Origin: Colwellia polaris
GTDB taxonomy: Bacteria; Pseudomonadota; Gammaproteobacteria; Enterobacterales; Alteromonadaceae
Assembly: GCF_002104515.1 (NCBI RefSeq)
Contig: NZ_NBOE01000011.1
Coordinates: 90,437-154,436, forward strand
Reading direction: 5' to 3'
Length of the DNA: 64,000 nucleotides
How positions within the stretch are numbered: position 1 is the stretch's first letter; each line of letters starts with the position of its first letter. Positions 48,406 to 57,491 of the stretch are shown piece after piece. The notes beneath the pieces were generated by a model. It worked only from the letters and a program-made list of their open reading frames with translations, was not told the origin of the DNA and searched no databases. Both the position numbers and the translations under genes were made by a program.

Positions 48406-48476
48406 AAAGTAGGGTCAGATACACATTAATTGATTTTGGTGGTTTTAAGAGATTAATGTGTATCTGACCCTACTTT
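48406..48476. repeat. REP/REPIN-type element, copy B (71 bp)
   Basis: The same 24-base arms as copy A lie at 48406-48429 and 48453-48476, inverted, around a 23-base centre that shares TTGATTTTGGTGG with copy A. It is the shortest complete copy in the window. Confidence 0.9.
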
Positions 48477-48518
48477 ATTCAAGACTGAAGTTATTGCTAT
48501 AGCCTTGGGTAATTTTTT

Positions 48519-48611
48519 GTAGGTCGAACTTTAGTCCGACAATAGCGAAATACCTAGAAAAACTGAGGTTCTGATAAGCTGATAATCTGTTGGACTGAAG
48601 TCCAACCTACA
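48519..48611. repeat. Second inverted-repeat element (93 bp), unrelated to the GGGTCAGATAC family
   Basis: Left arm 48519-48542 includes TGTAGGTCGAACTTTAGTC. Right arm 48588-48611 includes TTGGACTGAAGTCCAACC. The arms pair with each other, and each is itself close to palindromic, a REPIN-like design. No transposase for this family is in the window. Confidence 0.75.
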
Positions 48612-48701
48612 GGTGGATGCATCTAACTAACAGACATAGAGTGATTTATTTGTCTGTTTAAACATAAATAAATCACTCTATATTGCTTGTAAGTTATAGC
48701 T

Positions 48702-50702
48702 TTAAGTTTCTAGCTGTAAGTCACGTAACTGTTTGATTTTATCTCTTACTGATGCGGCTAATTCAAACTCTAGGTTTTGTGCATGATTAAACATTTGCGC
48801 TTCTAGCTCTTGCACTTTCACATCAATTTGCTTGGTGGTTAACGTCTCGTATTCTGACGCTGGCTCTGCTGCTTTTAATACTGCAGCTGCGCGAGTTTTG
48901 CCGCCGTCGAGATCCATAACGTCTGAAATATTTCGTCTAACACCACGTGGCGTAATGTTATTGTCGAGATTGTATTGGTGCTGCTTAGCGCGTCTTCGTT
49001 CAGTTTCGTCAATAGCTTTGCGCATAGAGCCGGTAATGCGGGCAGCATATAAAATGGCTCTACCGTTAATGTTACGTGCCGCTCGGCCAATGGTTTGAAT
49101 AAGTGAGCGTTCAGAGCGTAAAAAGCCTTCTTTATCGGCGTCTAAAATTGCGACTAGCGATACTTCTGGCATGTCTAAGCCTTCACGAAGTAAGTTAATA
49201 CCGACTAAAACGTCGAACTTACCTAAACGAAAATCTCGAATAATTTCAACACGTTCTACCGTGTCTACATCGGAATGCATGTAACGTGCTTTTATTTGAT
49301 GTTCATCTAAATAGTCCGTTAAATCTTCTGCCATGCGTTTGGTTAACGTGGTGGCTAGTACTCTTTCATTAATTTTTATACGCTTGCGAATTTCAGAAAG
49401 TAAATCATCAACTTGGGTGTCAACTGGCCGCACTTCTATTTGTGGATCTAGCAAGCCAGTTGGGCGCACAACTTGTTCTGCTATTTCGCCAGCCGATTTT
49501 TCTAATTCATAATTACTTGGCGTTGCTGATACATAAATGGTTTGTGGCGATAAGGCCTCAAACTCTTCAAATTTCATTGGTCGGTTATCAAGTGCTGAAG
49601 GTAGCCTAAAACCATATTCTACAAGGTTTTCTTTACGCGAGCGGTCACCTTTGTACATAGCGCCAATTTGCGGCACGGTTACATGCGATTCATCAATAAT
49701 TAACAAGCCATCGGGAGGTAAGTAATCAAATAATGTTGGTGGCGCTTCGCCTGCTCCGCGGCCTGAAAGATAGCGAGAATAGTTTTCTATACCTGAGCAG
49801 TAACCAAGCTCGGTCATCATCTCAATATCAAATTGTGTGCGTTGTACAATTCGTTGCTCTTCTACTAGCTTATTGTTTTCTTTTAATTGGGTAGATCTAT
49901 CTTTTAATTCGATTTTGATGTTTTCAACCGCAGCTAATATTTTTTCGCGTGGCGTTGCATAGTGTGTTTTTGGATAAACCGTTACGCGAGCAACGGTGCG
50001 CTCAACTTCGCCGGTAAGTGGGTCGAATATGCTTATGCGTTCAATTTCTTCATCGAATAGCTCAATGCGCAATGCCATTTTGTCTGACTCTGCCGGGAAA
50101 ACATCAATTACATCACCGCGCACTCGGTAAGTTGCCCGTTGAAATGCTACGTCGTTGCGAGTGTATTGCAGCTCAGCTAAGCGTCTTAAAATATCGCGCT
50201 GATTAATAATGTCGCCAACACTTACGTGCAACATCATTTTCAAATAAGAGTCTGGGTCGCCCAAACCATAAATGGCTGATACCGAGGCAATAATAATAAC
50301 GTCTTTGCGCTCTAGCAGAGATTTAGTCGCCGACAGTCGCATTTGCTCGATGTGCTCGTTTACTGAGGCATCTTTTTCAATAAAGGTATCGGTTGTAGGC
50401 ACGTATGCTTCAGGCTGATAATAATCGTAATATGAAACAAAATATTCAACCGCATTGTCAGGGAAAAACTCTTTCATTTCGCCGTATAGTTGCGCCGCTA
50501 ACGTTTTATTTGGCGCTAACATCATGGTAGGTCGATTAAGTTTTTCGATAACGTTAGCTATGGTATAAGTTTTACCTGAGCCAGTTACGCCTAATAACGT
50601 TTGATGTGCTAACCCTGAATCAATACCGTCGAGCAGTTTTGCAATAGCGGTTGGTTGGTCGCCGCTAGGAATATAGTCTGAGTGTATTTTTAACGCTTTC
50701 AT
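48702..50702 (-). CDS. uvrB: Excinuclease ABC subunit B
   Basis: This 666-residue helicase-like subunit loads at DNA damage in nucleotide excision repair. Walker A is G-V-T-G-S-G-K-T (near 39-46), the beta-hairpin [12 protein letters not shown] lies near 92-103, D-E-S-H is motif II, and the C-terminal UVR domain that contacts UvrC is at about 625-660. Its ATG overlaps the stop of the MATE gene by one base, so translation may be coupled. I found no clear LexA box upstream. Confidence 0.97.
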   Translation of the reverse strand: MKALKIHSDYIPSGDQPTAIAKLLDGIDSGLAHQTLLGVTGSGKTYTIANVIEKLNRPTMMLAPNKTLAAQLYGEMKEFFPDNAVEYFVSYYDYYQPEAYVPTTDTFIEKDASVNEHIEQMRLSATKSLLERKDVIIIASVSAIYGLGDPDSYLKMMLHVSVGDIINQRDILRRLAELQYTRNDVAFQRATYRVRGDVIDVFPAESDKMALRIELFDEEIERISIFDPLTGEVERTVARVTVYPKTHYATPREKILAAVENIKIELKDRSTQLKENNKLVEEQRIVQRTQFDIEMMTELGYCSGIENYSRYLSGRGAGEAPPTLFDYLPPDGLLIIDESHVTVPQIGAMYKGDRSRKENLVEYGFRLPSALDNRPMKFEEFEALSPQTIYVSATPSNYELEKSAGEIAEQVVRPTGLLDPQIEVRPVDTQVDDLLSEIRKRIKINERVLATTLTKRMAEDLTDYLDEHQIKARYMHSDVDTVERVEIIRDFRLGKFDVLVGINLLREGLDMPEVSLVAILDADKEGFLRSERSLIQTIGRAARNINGRAILYAARITGSMRKAIDETERRRAKQHQYNLDNNITPRGVRRNISDVMDLDGGKTRAAAVLKAAEPASEYETLTTKQIDVKVQELEAQMFNHAQNLEFELAASVRDKIKQLRDLQLET

Positions 50703-52075
50703 TAAACTTTAGCCTCAACGTTGATACAGTCTTTTGCACATTGCTTACTAAACAAAGTATAAGAAATAGCCGCCATTACGACATTGCCAAGTAATGCGCC
50801 GATAAAGAAGCCTTCTAAACCAAACCATAAACTGCCTAGATAGGACAAAGGTACGTAGCAAACAAATAATCGAATAATACTTAATACTAAGGCAACCATA
50901 GGTTTATGTAAGGCATTAAATGAAGAGTTGGTTAAAATAATAACGCCTTGTAAGCCATAACCTAAGGGTAAAATCCAAATAAACAATTTAATAATATCTG
51001 CTACGGCTTGCTCTGTAGAGAACATATCAGCAATAAATGGTGCCGCTAATACCAGCACAACATAAATAAGTACTTGCCAAATAAGCACAAACTTTATTGA
51101 AGTTTTATAACCCTCTTCAACGCGCTTCATGTTACAAGCACCAAAGTTTTGGCTAATAAATGGCGGTAAGGTCATGGAAAGTGCTAAAACCACTAAACAG
51201 GCAATAGATTCAATTCTAGAACCTACACCAAATGCTGCCACGGCTGATACGCCATATTCAGCGACAATAGCGGTTAATACGGCTGAAGCAACTGGGGTTA
51301 ACATGTTGGCGCCAGCGGCCGGTAAACCAATATGTAAAATATCGCGAGAGGCAGAAACAAATGCTTTCATCGACATTAAATGGCTCTGAATTAAGCCACG
51401 TTTTACCGTTAAAATATATAACACAAACCCAAGGCCAAAAACCCAAGATATTAATGTAGCTATTGCCGCCCCTTGAATACCCATTGCAGGAATAGGACCA
51501 AAACCAAAAATAAGAATGGGGTCTAATACTGCGTTAATAAGCCCCGCACTTCCCATAATAATACTGGGCGTTTTTGTGTCGCCATCGGCACGTAAAATCG
51601 CGTTACCTATCATAGGGCCGATTAATAAAATACAACCCAAAAACCACAAATCCATATATTGATGTAATAAAGGTAATAATGATTCGTTAGCGCCTAATAA
51701 TAAAAAGGTTTCGTCGATAAGTAAGTAGCCAACTACAGCAAGAATGCCCACTATAATGGCTGATAAATATAATGAACTGGTGGCTAAATTTTTTGCAGTT
51801 TCTTTATCGCCTTTACCTAATGCCTTTGCAATAACGGCCGATGTACCTATGCCCAAACCTATGGTTAAACTGATCACGGTAAAGGTAATTGGGAATGTAA
51901 AACTGATAGCAGCTAATGGTTGCGTACCTAACAAGCCGACAAAAAAGGTATCAACCAGGTTAAAGGTCATCAATAAAATCATGCCGTAAATCATCGGAAT
52001 GGTCATGCTTTTTAACGTCGGGGCTACGGGATCTTTCAGTAGATTAATTTGATGAGTATTTTTAGTTTCAGTCAT
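50702..52075 (-). CDS. MATE family efflux transporter
   Basis: This 457-residue inner-membrane protein has about twelve membrane helices in two related halves, as in MATE cation-drug antiporters. Typical features are [21 protein letters not shown] and [11 protein letters not shown] chose ATG 52075 (M-T-E-T-K); a start at 52117 would add 14 residues. Substrates are unknown. It shares a TAATG junction with uvrB. Confidence 0.92.
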   Translation of the reverse strand: MTETKNTHQINLLKDPVAPTLKSMTIPMIYGMILLMTFNLVDTFFVGLLGTQPLAAISFTFPITFTVISLTIGLGIGTSAVIAKALGKGDKETAKNLATSSLYLSAIIVGILAVVGYLLIDETFLLLGANESLLPLLHQYMDLWFLGCILLIGPMIGNAILRADGDTKTPSIIMGSAGLINAVLDPILIFGFGPIPAMGIQGAAIATLISWVFGLGFVLYILTVKRGLIQSHLMSMKAFVSASRDILHIGLPAAGANMLTPVASAVLTAIVAEYGVSAVAAFGVGSRIESIACLVVLALSMTLPPFISQNFGACNMKRVEEGYKTSIKFVLIWQVLIYVVLVLAAPFIADMFSTEQAVADIIKLFIWILPLGYGLQGVIILTNSSFNALHKPMVALVLSIIRLFVCYVPLSYLGSLWFGLEGFFIGALLGNVVMAAISYTLFSKQCAKDCINVEAKV

Positions 52076-52419
52076 TAATTTTTTCAGAATATGTGATAAA
52101 TCGAATGCATCTGTCATTGTAAAAGATCAAACAAAGAGTCGCTACGTATATATTCAATTTAAAATAATAATAACGCTATTAGTTGAAAAAATAATATCAC
52201 AGGAAAAAATTGCACTACACTATTGTTCTGAGAAATGCACAGAAAATGTATAAAAACTTAGCCTGAACAAAAAACACACGCACATGCACACAAAGCCAAC
52301 ACAAACCAGTTAAGTGACTGTTATATAATAAAATAAAGAAACCGAGCAATAAAGCACCACTTCACTACAAGCCGCATTCTACCGTTAGCATTACTTTGTG
52401 TTACACTTTAACTCACATA

Positions 52420-52444
52420 GTTATCCACAGATTAAGTGGATAAC
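52420..52444. promoter_or_regulatory. Palindrome with a perfect DnaA box
   Basis: GTTATCCAC (52420-52428) and GTGGATAAC (52436-52444) are exact inverted repeats seven bases apart. The left one extends to the DnaA consensus TTATCCACA; the right one lacks one matching base. It could bind DnaA or another dimeric regulator. Confidence 0.45.
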
Positions 52445-52567
52445 TATATTTAAAATTAACAAAACCAGAACTTGATTATTTAATCATCAGAAAAAGACTA
52501 AATTGAGTAAACAATGCCTGCTATTTGAGCAAACAGACAATAAAATGAAATTTTTCTAACTTTTGTA

Positions 52568-52596
52568 TTGACAGTGTGAGTAGAGGCCTTTAATAT
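52568..52596 (+). promoter_or_regulatory. Sigma-70 promoter of the tRNA-Asn array
   Basis: TTGACA (52568-52573) and TAATAT (52591-52596) are 17 bases apart and are followed by the GC-rich CCGCCCC discriminator, typical of stringently controlled stable-RNA promoters. The first tRNA starts 36 bases on. Confidence 0.85.
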
Positions 52597-52632
52597 TCCG
52601 CCCCGTTAGCCAATAGCGGCTTTCAAAACAAT

Positions 52633-52708
52633 TCCTCAATAGCTCAGTTGGTAGAGCAACGGACTGTTAATCCGTTTGTCCCTGGTTCAAGTCCAGGTTG
52701 AGGAGCCA
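52633..52708 (+). tRNA. tRNA-Asn (GTT), copy 1
   Basis: This 76-base cloverleaf has acceptor TCCTCAA pairing with TTGAGGA, the D-arm A-GCTC-AGTTGGTA-GAGC, anticodon GTT within GACTGTTAATC, the T-arm CCTGG-TTCAAGT-CCAGG and an encoded CCA end. Confidence 0.97.
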
Positions 52709-52730
52709 AATTTAAGATTTTGGTTTCAAT

Positions 52731-52807
52731 GTTGCTACGCAAAGCAACGGACTGTGTTGTTATTAAGTCAGCGTTAGTCTCTGGTTTAAGTCCAGGTTGA
52801 GGAGCCA
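52731..52807 (+). pseudogene. Degenerate tRNA-Asn-like copy 1
   Basis: The 5' acceptor and D-arm are replaced by a hairpin GTTGC-TACGCAAA-GCAAC. The anticodon region is altered and extended (GTGTTGTTATTAAGTCAGC), while the T-arm and the 3' acceptor with CCA are nearly intact. It cannot fold as a normal tRNA. Confidence 0.7.
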
Positions 52808-52863
52808 AATTTAAAAATAATGGCTTTTAACTTTATTAGAAGCGGTTATGTAAAAAGAACAAT

Positions 52864-52939
52864 TCCTCAATAGCTCAGTTGGTAGAGCAACGGACTGTTA
52901 ATCCGTTTGTCCCTGGTTCAAGTCCAGGTTGAGGAGCCA
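52864..52939 (+). tRNA. tRNA-Asn (GTT), copy 2
   Basis: It is identical in sequence to copy 1, including the encoded CCA, and preceded by the same bases AACAATTCC. Confidence 0.97.
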
Positions 52940-52959
52940 CTTAAAATGTTGGTTTCAAT

Positions 52960-53016
52960 GTTGCTTCGCAAAGCAACGGACTGTGCTGTTATTAAGTCAG
53001 CGTTTGTCTCTAACCA
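52960..53016 (+). pseudogene. Degenerate tRNA-Asn-like copy 2, lacking the T-arm
   Basis: It shares the hairpin GTTGC-TTCGCAAA-GCAAC and the altered anticodon region with the other degenerate copies, but breaks off before the T-arm and acceptor. Confidence 0.65.
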
Positions 53017-53074
53017 CATAAAATGTAATGGTTTTTATTTTAAAGTAAAAACGGTTACACAAGAAAAGAACAAT

Positions 53075-53150
53075 TCCTCAATAGCTCAGTTGGTAGAGCA
53101 ACGGACTGTTAATCCGTTTGTCCCTGGTTCAAGTCCAGGTTGAGGAGCCA
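53075..53150 (+). tRNA. tRNA-Asn (GTT), copy 3
   Basis: It is identical to copies 1 and 2. A terminator follows after about a dozen bases. Confidence 0.97.
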
Positions 53151-53161
53151 CATTAAAGAAA

Positions 53162-53185
53162 CCTGCTTACTAGCAGGTTTTTTTT
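53162..53185 (+). terminator. Terminator of the tRNA-Asn array
   Basis: CCTGC (53162-53166) pairs with GCAGG (53173-53177) and eight T residues follow. A decayed copy of the same hairpin occurs at 53328-53350 behind the third degenerate tRNA. Confidence 0.88.
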
Positions 53186-53195
53186 CGCCTAAAAT

Positions 53196-53219
53196 AAAGT
53201 AGGGTCAGCTACACATTAA
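53196..53219 (+). repeat. Single REP arm with one substitution
   Basis: It matches the left arm of the REP family but reads GGGTCAGCTAC in place of GGGTCAGATAC. No partner arm follows nearby. It belongs to a duplicated block that also includes the terminator. Confidence 0.75.
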
Positions 53220-53240
53220 ATGTTCAAAGTTGATTTCAGT

Positions 53241-53316
53241 GTTGCTTCGCAAAGCAACGAACTGTGCTGTTATAAACTCAACGTTTGTCCCTGGTTCAAG
53301 TCCAGGTTAAGATCCA
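53241..53316 (+). pseudogene. Degenerate tRNA-Asn-like copy 3
   Basis: It has the same replacement hairpin and altered anticodon region as the other degenerate copies, an intact T-arm, and a damaged acceptor (TTAAGATCCA). A decayed terminator and a REP arm follow, so tRNA, terminator and REP were duplicated as a block. Confidence 0.65.
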
Positions 53317-53360
53317 CATTAAAGAGACCTGCTTATTGGCAGTTTTTTTTCGCCTGAAAT

Positions 53361-53501
53361 AAAGTAGGGTCAGATACACATTAAATTTTAGATGCTTAAT
53401 CACCTCTAACCTAGAAACATGGTCAAACTCTAGGGGTAATATTCCCTTTTTTAAAATTATCAAAGACACTAAAATCAATTAATGTGTATCTGACCCTACT
53501 T
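53361..53501. repeat. REP/REPIN-type element, copy D, abutting the transposase gene
   Basis: Inverted arms at 53361-53384 and 53479-53501. The right arm contains the stop codon of the transposase gene (TAG at 53496-53498, minus strand), so repeat and gene are physically joined. Confidence 0.85.
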
Positions 53502-54224
53502 ATTAATGTATTTATGTGTATCCGGCTTCACTTGTGTACTTGTGCCTAAAGGCCTGCCTAGTTTAGCTTCTCTAACTCTTCGTCCCGTCGATTGCTCTAT
53601 TTTGGACTTAAAACATTCACTCCCCAGTGCTAAGCCTTTATTTAATGACGTTCTGATATCTTCAATTAATAAAGGTGCTATTTGATATTTAAACAAAGAC
53701 TGGTATGTTTTTTGGCGTTCTAGTGAATTAGCGCCTAGATCCTTGTATGCGGGATGAGGTGTACATAATGCAGATTGTTTTCCTAAGGCATTAATTTGAT
53801 AACTAGACCAAAAATATTGCGATGGTTCATCAACCATTTTCGCCCTAACAGGATTTAACTCAATATATTTATACACTTGCAATAAGTATGAAACATCTCC
53901 AATCAAACAAGATTTATATCTGCCTTCCCAAAGCGTGCCAGTTCTTCGATATTTATGATTGAAATATTGCACATATCTGCGACCTAAACTTTGCATTAAT
54001 AAACTAATTGCGTTTGGCATGCGAGGTGTGCAAAGCAAATGCACATGATTAGTCATAAAAACCCACGCGTGAATATCAACGCAATGCTTAATTGAATACT
54101 CAGTTAGCCAGTGAGCGTAAGTAGCAAAATCTTGTTCATCTGCGAAGCATAAACTGCGATTATTTCCGCGTTGAATAATATGTTGTGGTATGTCGATCAG
54201 CTGAATTCTTGGTAAGCGAGCCAT
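53496..54224 (-). CDS. REP-associated tyrosine transposase (Y1/IS200-like, RAYT)
   Basis: This 242-residue single-strand DNA nuclease belongs to the Y1_Tnp superfamily. It has the N-terminal P-R-x-x-x-x-x-I-P-Q-H-I-I-Q-R-G-N-N-R, the HUH motif M-T-N-H-V-H-L-L (near 57-64), W-E-G-R-Y-K-S and the catalytic-Tyr helix Y-K-Y-I-E-L-N-P-V-R-A. RAYTs are thought to mobilise REP/REPIN sequences. REP arms flank it on both sides (53361-53501, 54319-54380), and other copies are spread over the window. The frame is intact, so it may be active. The C-terminal 60 residues look like a short basic tail. Confidence 0.92.
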   Translation of the reverse strand: MARLPRIQLIDIPQHIIQRGNNRSLCFADEQDFATYAHWLTEYSIKHCVDIHAWVFMTNHVHLLCTPRMPNAISLLMQSLGRRYVQYFNHKYRRTGTLWEGRYKSCLIGDVSYLLQVYKYIELNPVRAKMVDEPSQYFWSSYQINALGKQSALCTPHPAYKDLGANSLERQKTYQSLFKYQIAPLLIEDIRTSLNKGLALGSECFKSKIEQSTGRRVREAKLGRPLGTSTQVKPDTHKYINK

Positions 54225-54318
54225 AAATAATATCCTTATTATTTAAATTGTTCTCAGTATAGAACAAGAATCTTTAAAGTATAATTTACGCTTAACAACA
54301 AAATTGAAAAGATAAATT

Positions 54319-54380
54319 TTAATGAGCATCTGACCCTAGTTTATTTTTGGTTTTAATTAATGTGTATCTGACCCCACTTT
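54319..54380. repeat. Two REP arms upstream of the transposase gene
   Basis: Arms at 54319-54342 (three differences) and 54357-54380 (one difference) run in the same orientation, 14 bases apart. With copy D they frame the transposase gene. Confidence 0.8.
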
Positions 54381-54402
54381 ATTCACTTTATTATTTTTAG
54401 CA

Positions 54403-54434
54403 TAAAAAAAAGCAGCAATTACATAATTGCTGCT
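54403..54434 (-). terminator. Terminator of the M28 peptidase gene
   Basis: AGCAGCAATT (54411-54420) pairs perfectly with AATTGCTGCT (54425-54434). On the minus strand eight T residues follow. Confidence 0.88.
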
Positions 54435-54454
54435 TTGGAGTTTTAGCTGTGTGC

Positions 54455-56092
54455 TTAGCGTTTAAACTCTGAGGTTTTGCTCCACTGTGGCCACACGTTT
54501 TTGTGTGAAAGTTCATAACCTACTGCGAAGAAGGCTTGCATATCTTCTACGGCACCTGAAAGATCCCATTGTTCGCTGTATTCATCACAGGCGTTGTGGT
54601 AACACTTAGCGAGAATTGGGTCTAATATTTCTCTTAGTGCTTTTGTAGCGGCATCAACTGGCTCTTTACCACTTTTAGCATAAAGTGCTGGAATACCGAT
54701 ATTAGCGAAAGCGAAGTGATCAGAACGGTAGTAAATACCAGCTGCTGGACGAGGGTCGCCTGAAATTACACGCCCTTGTTTTTTAGCGGCAACGGTTAAG
54801 TAGTCGTCTAGCTGAGATTGACCTAAACCATAAACAGATACATCTTTACTGCGACCATTTACATTTAATGCGTCCATATTAATGTTAGCCACTGTTTTCG
54901 CTGCTGGAATAACTGGGTTTGCTGCATAAAACTTAGAGCCAAGTAAGCCTTGCTCTTCAGCGGTTACTGCCATTACGGTAATTGAACGCTCAGGTAATAC
55001 AGGTAATTTTGAGAACGCTTCAGCTACTTCAATTAAAGCTGCTGTACCTGATGCATTGTCAACTGCGCCATTATAAACTTGGTCGCCGTCTTTGGTTGTA
55101 TCTTTACCTAGATGATCCCAATGCGCAGTGTAAATAATGTGTTCGTCAGGCTTGGTACTGCCGGGTAAGGTGGCAATAAAGTTATATGATTTTGACTTTT
55201 TAACGGTATTTTTCACCTCAACTGAAGCGGTTAAGTCGCCCATAGCAACATGATAACTGCCCTTTGCTGCTTTTGCTTTTTCTTGCTCAAAGTTTAATCC
55301 GGCATCAGCAAAAAGCTCTTTGGCAACCTCGCTATTAACCCAGCCTTCAACCGCTACACGACCTTTGTTTAGATCTTCACGAACAAAGCCAAATTGAGGA
55401 CCGGTCCATGAATGCTCTACAACCGACCAACCGTATGATGCTGGTGCTGTTTCATGAATAATTATTGCACCTTCAGCACCTTGACGACTCGCTTCTTCAT
55501 ATTTATATGTCCAACGACCGTAGTAAGTCATGGCGTTACCATTAAATAATGCTGGGTCTTGAGTAGCAAAACCTGGGTCGTTTACCAGAATTACCACTGT
55601 TTTTCCTTCAACATCTAGACCTTCGTAGTCATTCCATTGATATTCAGGTGCGTTAACACCGTAACCAACAAAAACTAACTCAGAATCTTTCAGCTGTTCG
55701 AATTCACTAATACGGCTAGAGCCCATGACCATATCATGACCATATTGATATGCTTTATCACCAATAGATAAAGTCATTTCTGGTGATGCTTCAATAGAAA
55801 CCATAGGTACGGCTTGTAAAAAACTATCACCATTGCCCGGTTTAAAACCTACGGCAGTAAGTTGTTTTGTTAAGTAATCAAGCGTAAGTTCTTCACCTTT
55901 GCTTGAAGGTGCGCGCCCTTCAAATTCATCTGAAGCAAGGGTTTTAATATGCTCGGTCAGCTGTTCTTTATTAATACTGTTATAACTTGCTGTTACATCG
56001 GCAGTACTATTTGTTTTTTTGACAGAATTTTCTGCGCCACAGCCCAACAATACGGCTGAAGTTAATAGTGTGAAAGCTAAGGTATTTTTCAT
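54455..56092 (-). CDS. M28 family aminopeptidase lipoprotein with PA domain
   Basis: This is a 545-residue envelope metallopeptidase. Lipobox: A-V-L-L-G-C (Cys 18). Near residues 150-290 lies a protease-associated insert. The two-zinc site is built from H-W-D-H-L-G, V-D-N-A-S-G-T, and A-E-E-Q-G-L-L-G-S (catalytic Glu pair), with further ligands in M-D-A-L-N and D-H-F-A. Such enzymes trim amino acids from peptides in the periplasm. It is a single gene with its own terminator. Confidence 0.93.
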   Translation of the reverse strand: MKNTLAFTLLTSAVLLGCGAENSVKKTNSTADVTASYNSINKEQLTEHIKTLASDEFEGRAPSSKGEELTLDYLTKQLTAVGFKPGNGDSFLQAVPMVSIEASPEMTLSIGDKAYQYGHDMVMGSSRISEFEQLKDSELVFVGYGVNAPEYQWNDYEGLDVEGKTVVILVNDPGFATQDPALFNGNAMTYYGRWTYKYEEASRQGAEGAIIIHETAPASYGWSVVEHSWTGPQFGFVREDLNKGRVAVEGWVNSEVAKELFADAGLNFEQEKAKAAKGSYHVAMGDLTASVEVKNTVKKSKSYNFIATLPGSTKPDEHIIYTAHWDHLGKDTTKDGDQVYNGAVDNASGTAALIEVAEAFSKLPVLPERSITVMAVTAEEQGLLGSKFYAANPVIPAAKTVANINMDALNVNGRSKDVSVYGLGQSQLDDYLTVAAKKQGRVISGDPRPAAGIYYRSDHFAFANIGIPALYAKSGKEPVDAATKALREILDPILAKCYHNACDEYSEQWDLSGAVEDMQAFFAVGYELSHKNVWPQWSKTSEFKR

Positions 56093-56375
56093 TTTTTTAT
56101 ACTTTATTTAAGAATGACCACGAGATTATATACAAATCTTGGTTCATTTAGGTAGGGTTAGGTGCAAAGAAATATTAAAGCAAACATTTTCTATACGAAG
56201 TTGATGCTTTTAACCCCTTTGTAGATAACCTAAGCGCTGTAACATTGTTTTTATCCCTAATATTAAAACTTTAATAGCCTTGTTAAGCTAATGATCTCCC
56301 TTGTGATTTATTTCTTATTTGACCACCTTAATTGATACTACTATGATGATATTTTTAAATTAAAGGTAAAATGTT

Positions 56376-57491
56376 ATGCCAATCTCTCGTACAAGACGTG
56401 TTCAACATAAAGTGCATATTCCTTCTTCTGCACGTGAAAACCAATATTTACTTGCTAAGTTTGCTATTACAGACAGTTTAATCGAGAGAATATCAGGCCC
56501 TGTTGATCACAGCAGCGAACAACCGTTTCTGCCATTTTATAAAAAGTTGTCAGAAATATTTTTTAAAATTAATGAAGAGCTAGACATAGAAAGTGGCCAG
56601 TTTGTTGCCAACGACAAGTTCGCCCGCATTCGTTTTAGCCCAGAAAAAATTACCGCACAAACCGATCAACAAATTTTATTTTTATACAACTCTCGCTATC
56701 ATTTTAGTCAAAAAGCTTATTTTGACGGAAAAAAGCAGGCTAGCAAAATTCATTTAGTGTTTTTATCTAACGGTAATGAAGTAAGACATGACTCGGCAAT
56801 TTTTCATCAAAAAGTTGTTAAAGCTATCACCAAATTCACTGAACAAAGTGGTATGGCGAAAGACGAAATGCGTATTTGTGATCATCAGCACCTTACTTAT
56901 GACTTATTTGCCAAAGATAAAGGTGTGCAAGGCAACCAAGTGCATAAATTACGCAGTATCTCTAACCGTTATGCGCCCGATGAGATATCTATTCCGGAAA
57001 ATACCGACGAGCTGACTTATGCCATTGTCGATATGCCGATTAATCGTAGATTACGTAATTTAGTTAAACTTGATGATAGTGAAGGTGAAAATTATAACCC
57101 GCTATATAACTATATTGCCGATGCATTTATGAGTGCAGCTAAAAAACATAATTTGAATAATGGTGCGCTGATAGCTAATGGTTTAGTGCCTATTGTGCGC
57201 CGCAGTGAAGATGAATCTACCGTGGCTAAGGGTGAATTAATGATGATTGGCTATAACCCTAAAAGTATGAATAGTGGTTATACCTGTAAATGGGTTGCTG
57301 AAGAGTTAGTTGATAGCGTGCATTTTGTATTTGTTGCCAGTGAGCAAGATAAAACCAGCCACGGTTATGGTAAGTTTTTAAATCAAATAGAATCTGTTTT
57401 ACATAGCATTGCCCAAAAGCTTAAATACGATAATGATAAAGAAGAGTTGATTGTTCGTTTTCATCAACATATTGGCTTTTATCGTGAATAA
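56376..57491 (+). CDS. Conserved hypothetical, probable DUF3083 family
   Basis: This 371-residue soluble protein begins R-T-R-R-V-Q-H-K-V-H-I-P-S-S-A-R-E-N-Q-Y and seems to consist of two similar halves: each has an F-F/A-x-x-I or F-M-S-A-A segment, F-A-R-I-R-F or P-I-V-R-R, and a closing V-H-F-V-F or I-H-L-V-F strand. I associate it with DUF3083, found in Alteromonadales and Vibrionales, but with modest certainty. No catalytic motif, signal or membrane segment is visible. Confidence 0.65.
   Translation: MPISRTRRVQHKVHIPSSARENQYLLAKFAITDSLIERISGPVDHSSEQPFLPFYKKLSEIFFKINEELDIESGQFVANDKFARIRFSPEKITAQTDQQILFLYNSRYHFSQKAYFDGKKQASKIHLVFLSNGNEVRHDSAIFHQKVVKAITKFTEQSGMAKDEMRICDHQHLTYDLFAKDKGVQGNQVHKLRSISNRYAPDEISIPENTDELTYAIVDMPINRRLRNLVKLDDSEGENYNPLYNYIADAFMSAAKKHNLNNGALIANGLVPIVRRSEDESTVAKGELMMIGYNPKSMNSGYTCKWVAEELVDSVHFVFVASEQDKTSHGYGKFLNQIESVLHSIAQKLKYDNDKEELIVRFHQHIGFYRE

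Larger units (their letters stand above)
48328..48701. other. Intergenic region with two unlike palindromic elements
   Basis: These 374 bases between convergent genes hold REP copy B (48406-48476) and a second inverted-repeat element (48519-48611). A further hairpin formed by AGAGTGATTTATT at about 48639 and AATAAATCACTCT at about 48668 may terminate uvrB. Confidence 0.65.
52076..52632. other. Intergenic region before the tRNA-Asn array
   Basis: These 557 bases hold the MATE/uvrB promoter on one side and the tRNA promoter at 52568-52596 on the other, with the DnaA-like palindrome at 52420-52444 between them. No gene is seen. Confidence 0.6.

Noticed and set aside
52420..52444. Chromosomal replication origin
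   Set aside because: There is one DnaA box and one near-box only, no box cluster, no AT-rich unwinding repeats, and no dnaA, gidA or parAB nearby.
52633..53350. CRISPR-like repeat array
   Set aside because: The repeats are 76-base tRNA-Asn genes with degenerate copies. Spacing is irregular and there are no cas genes.
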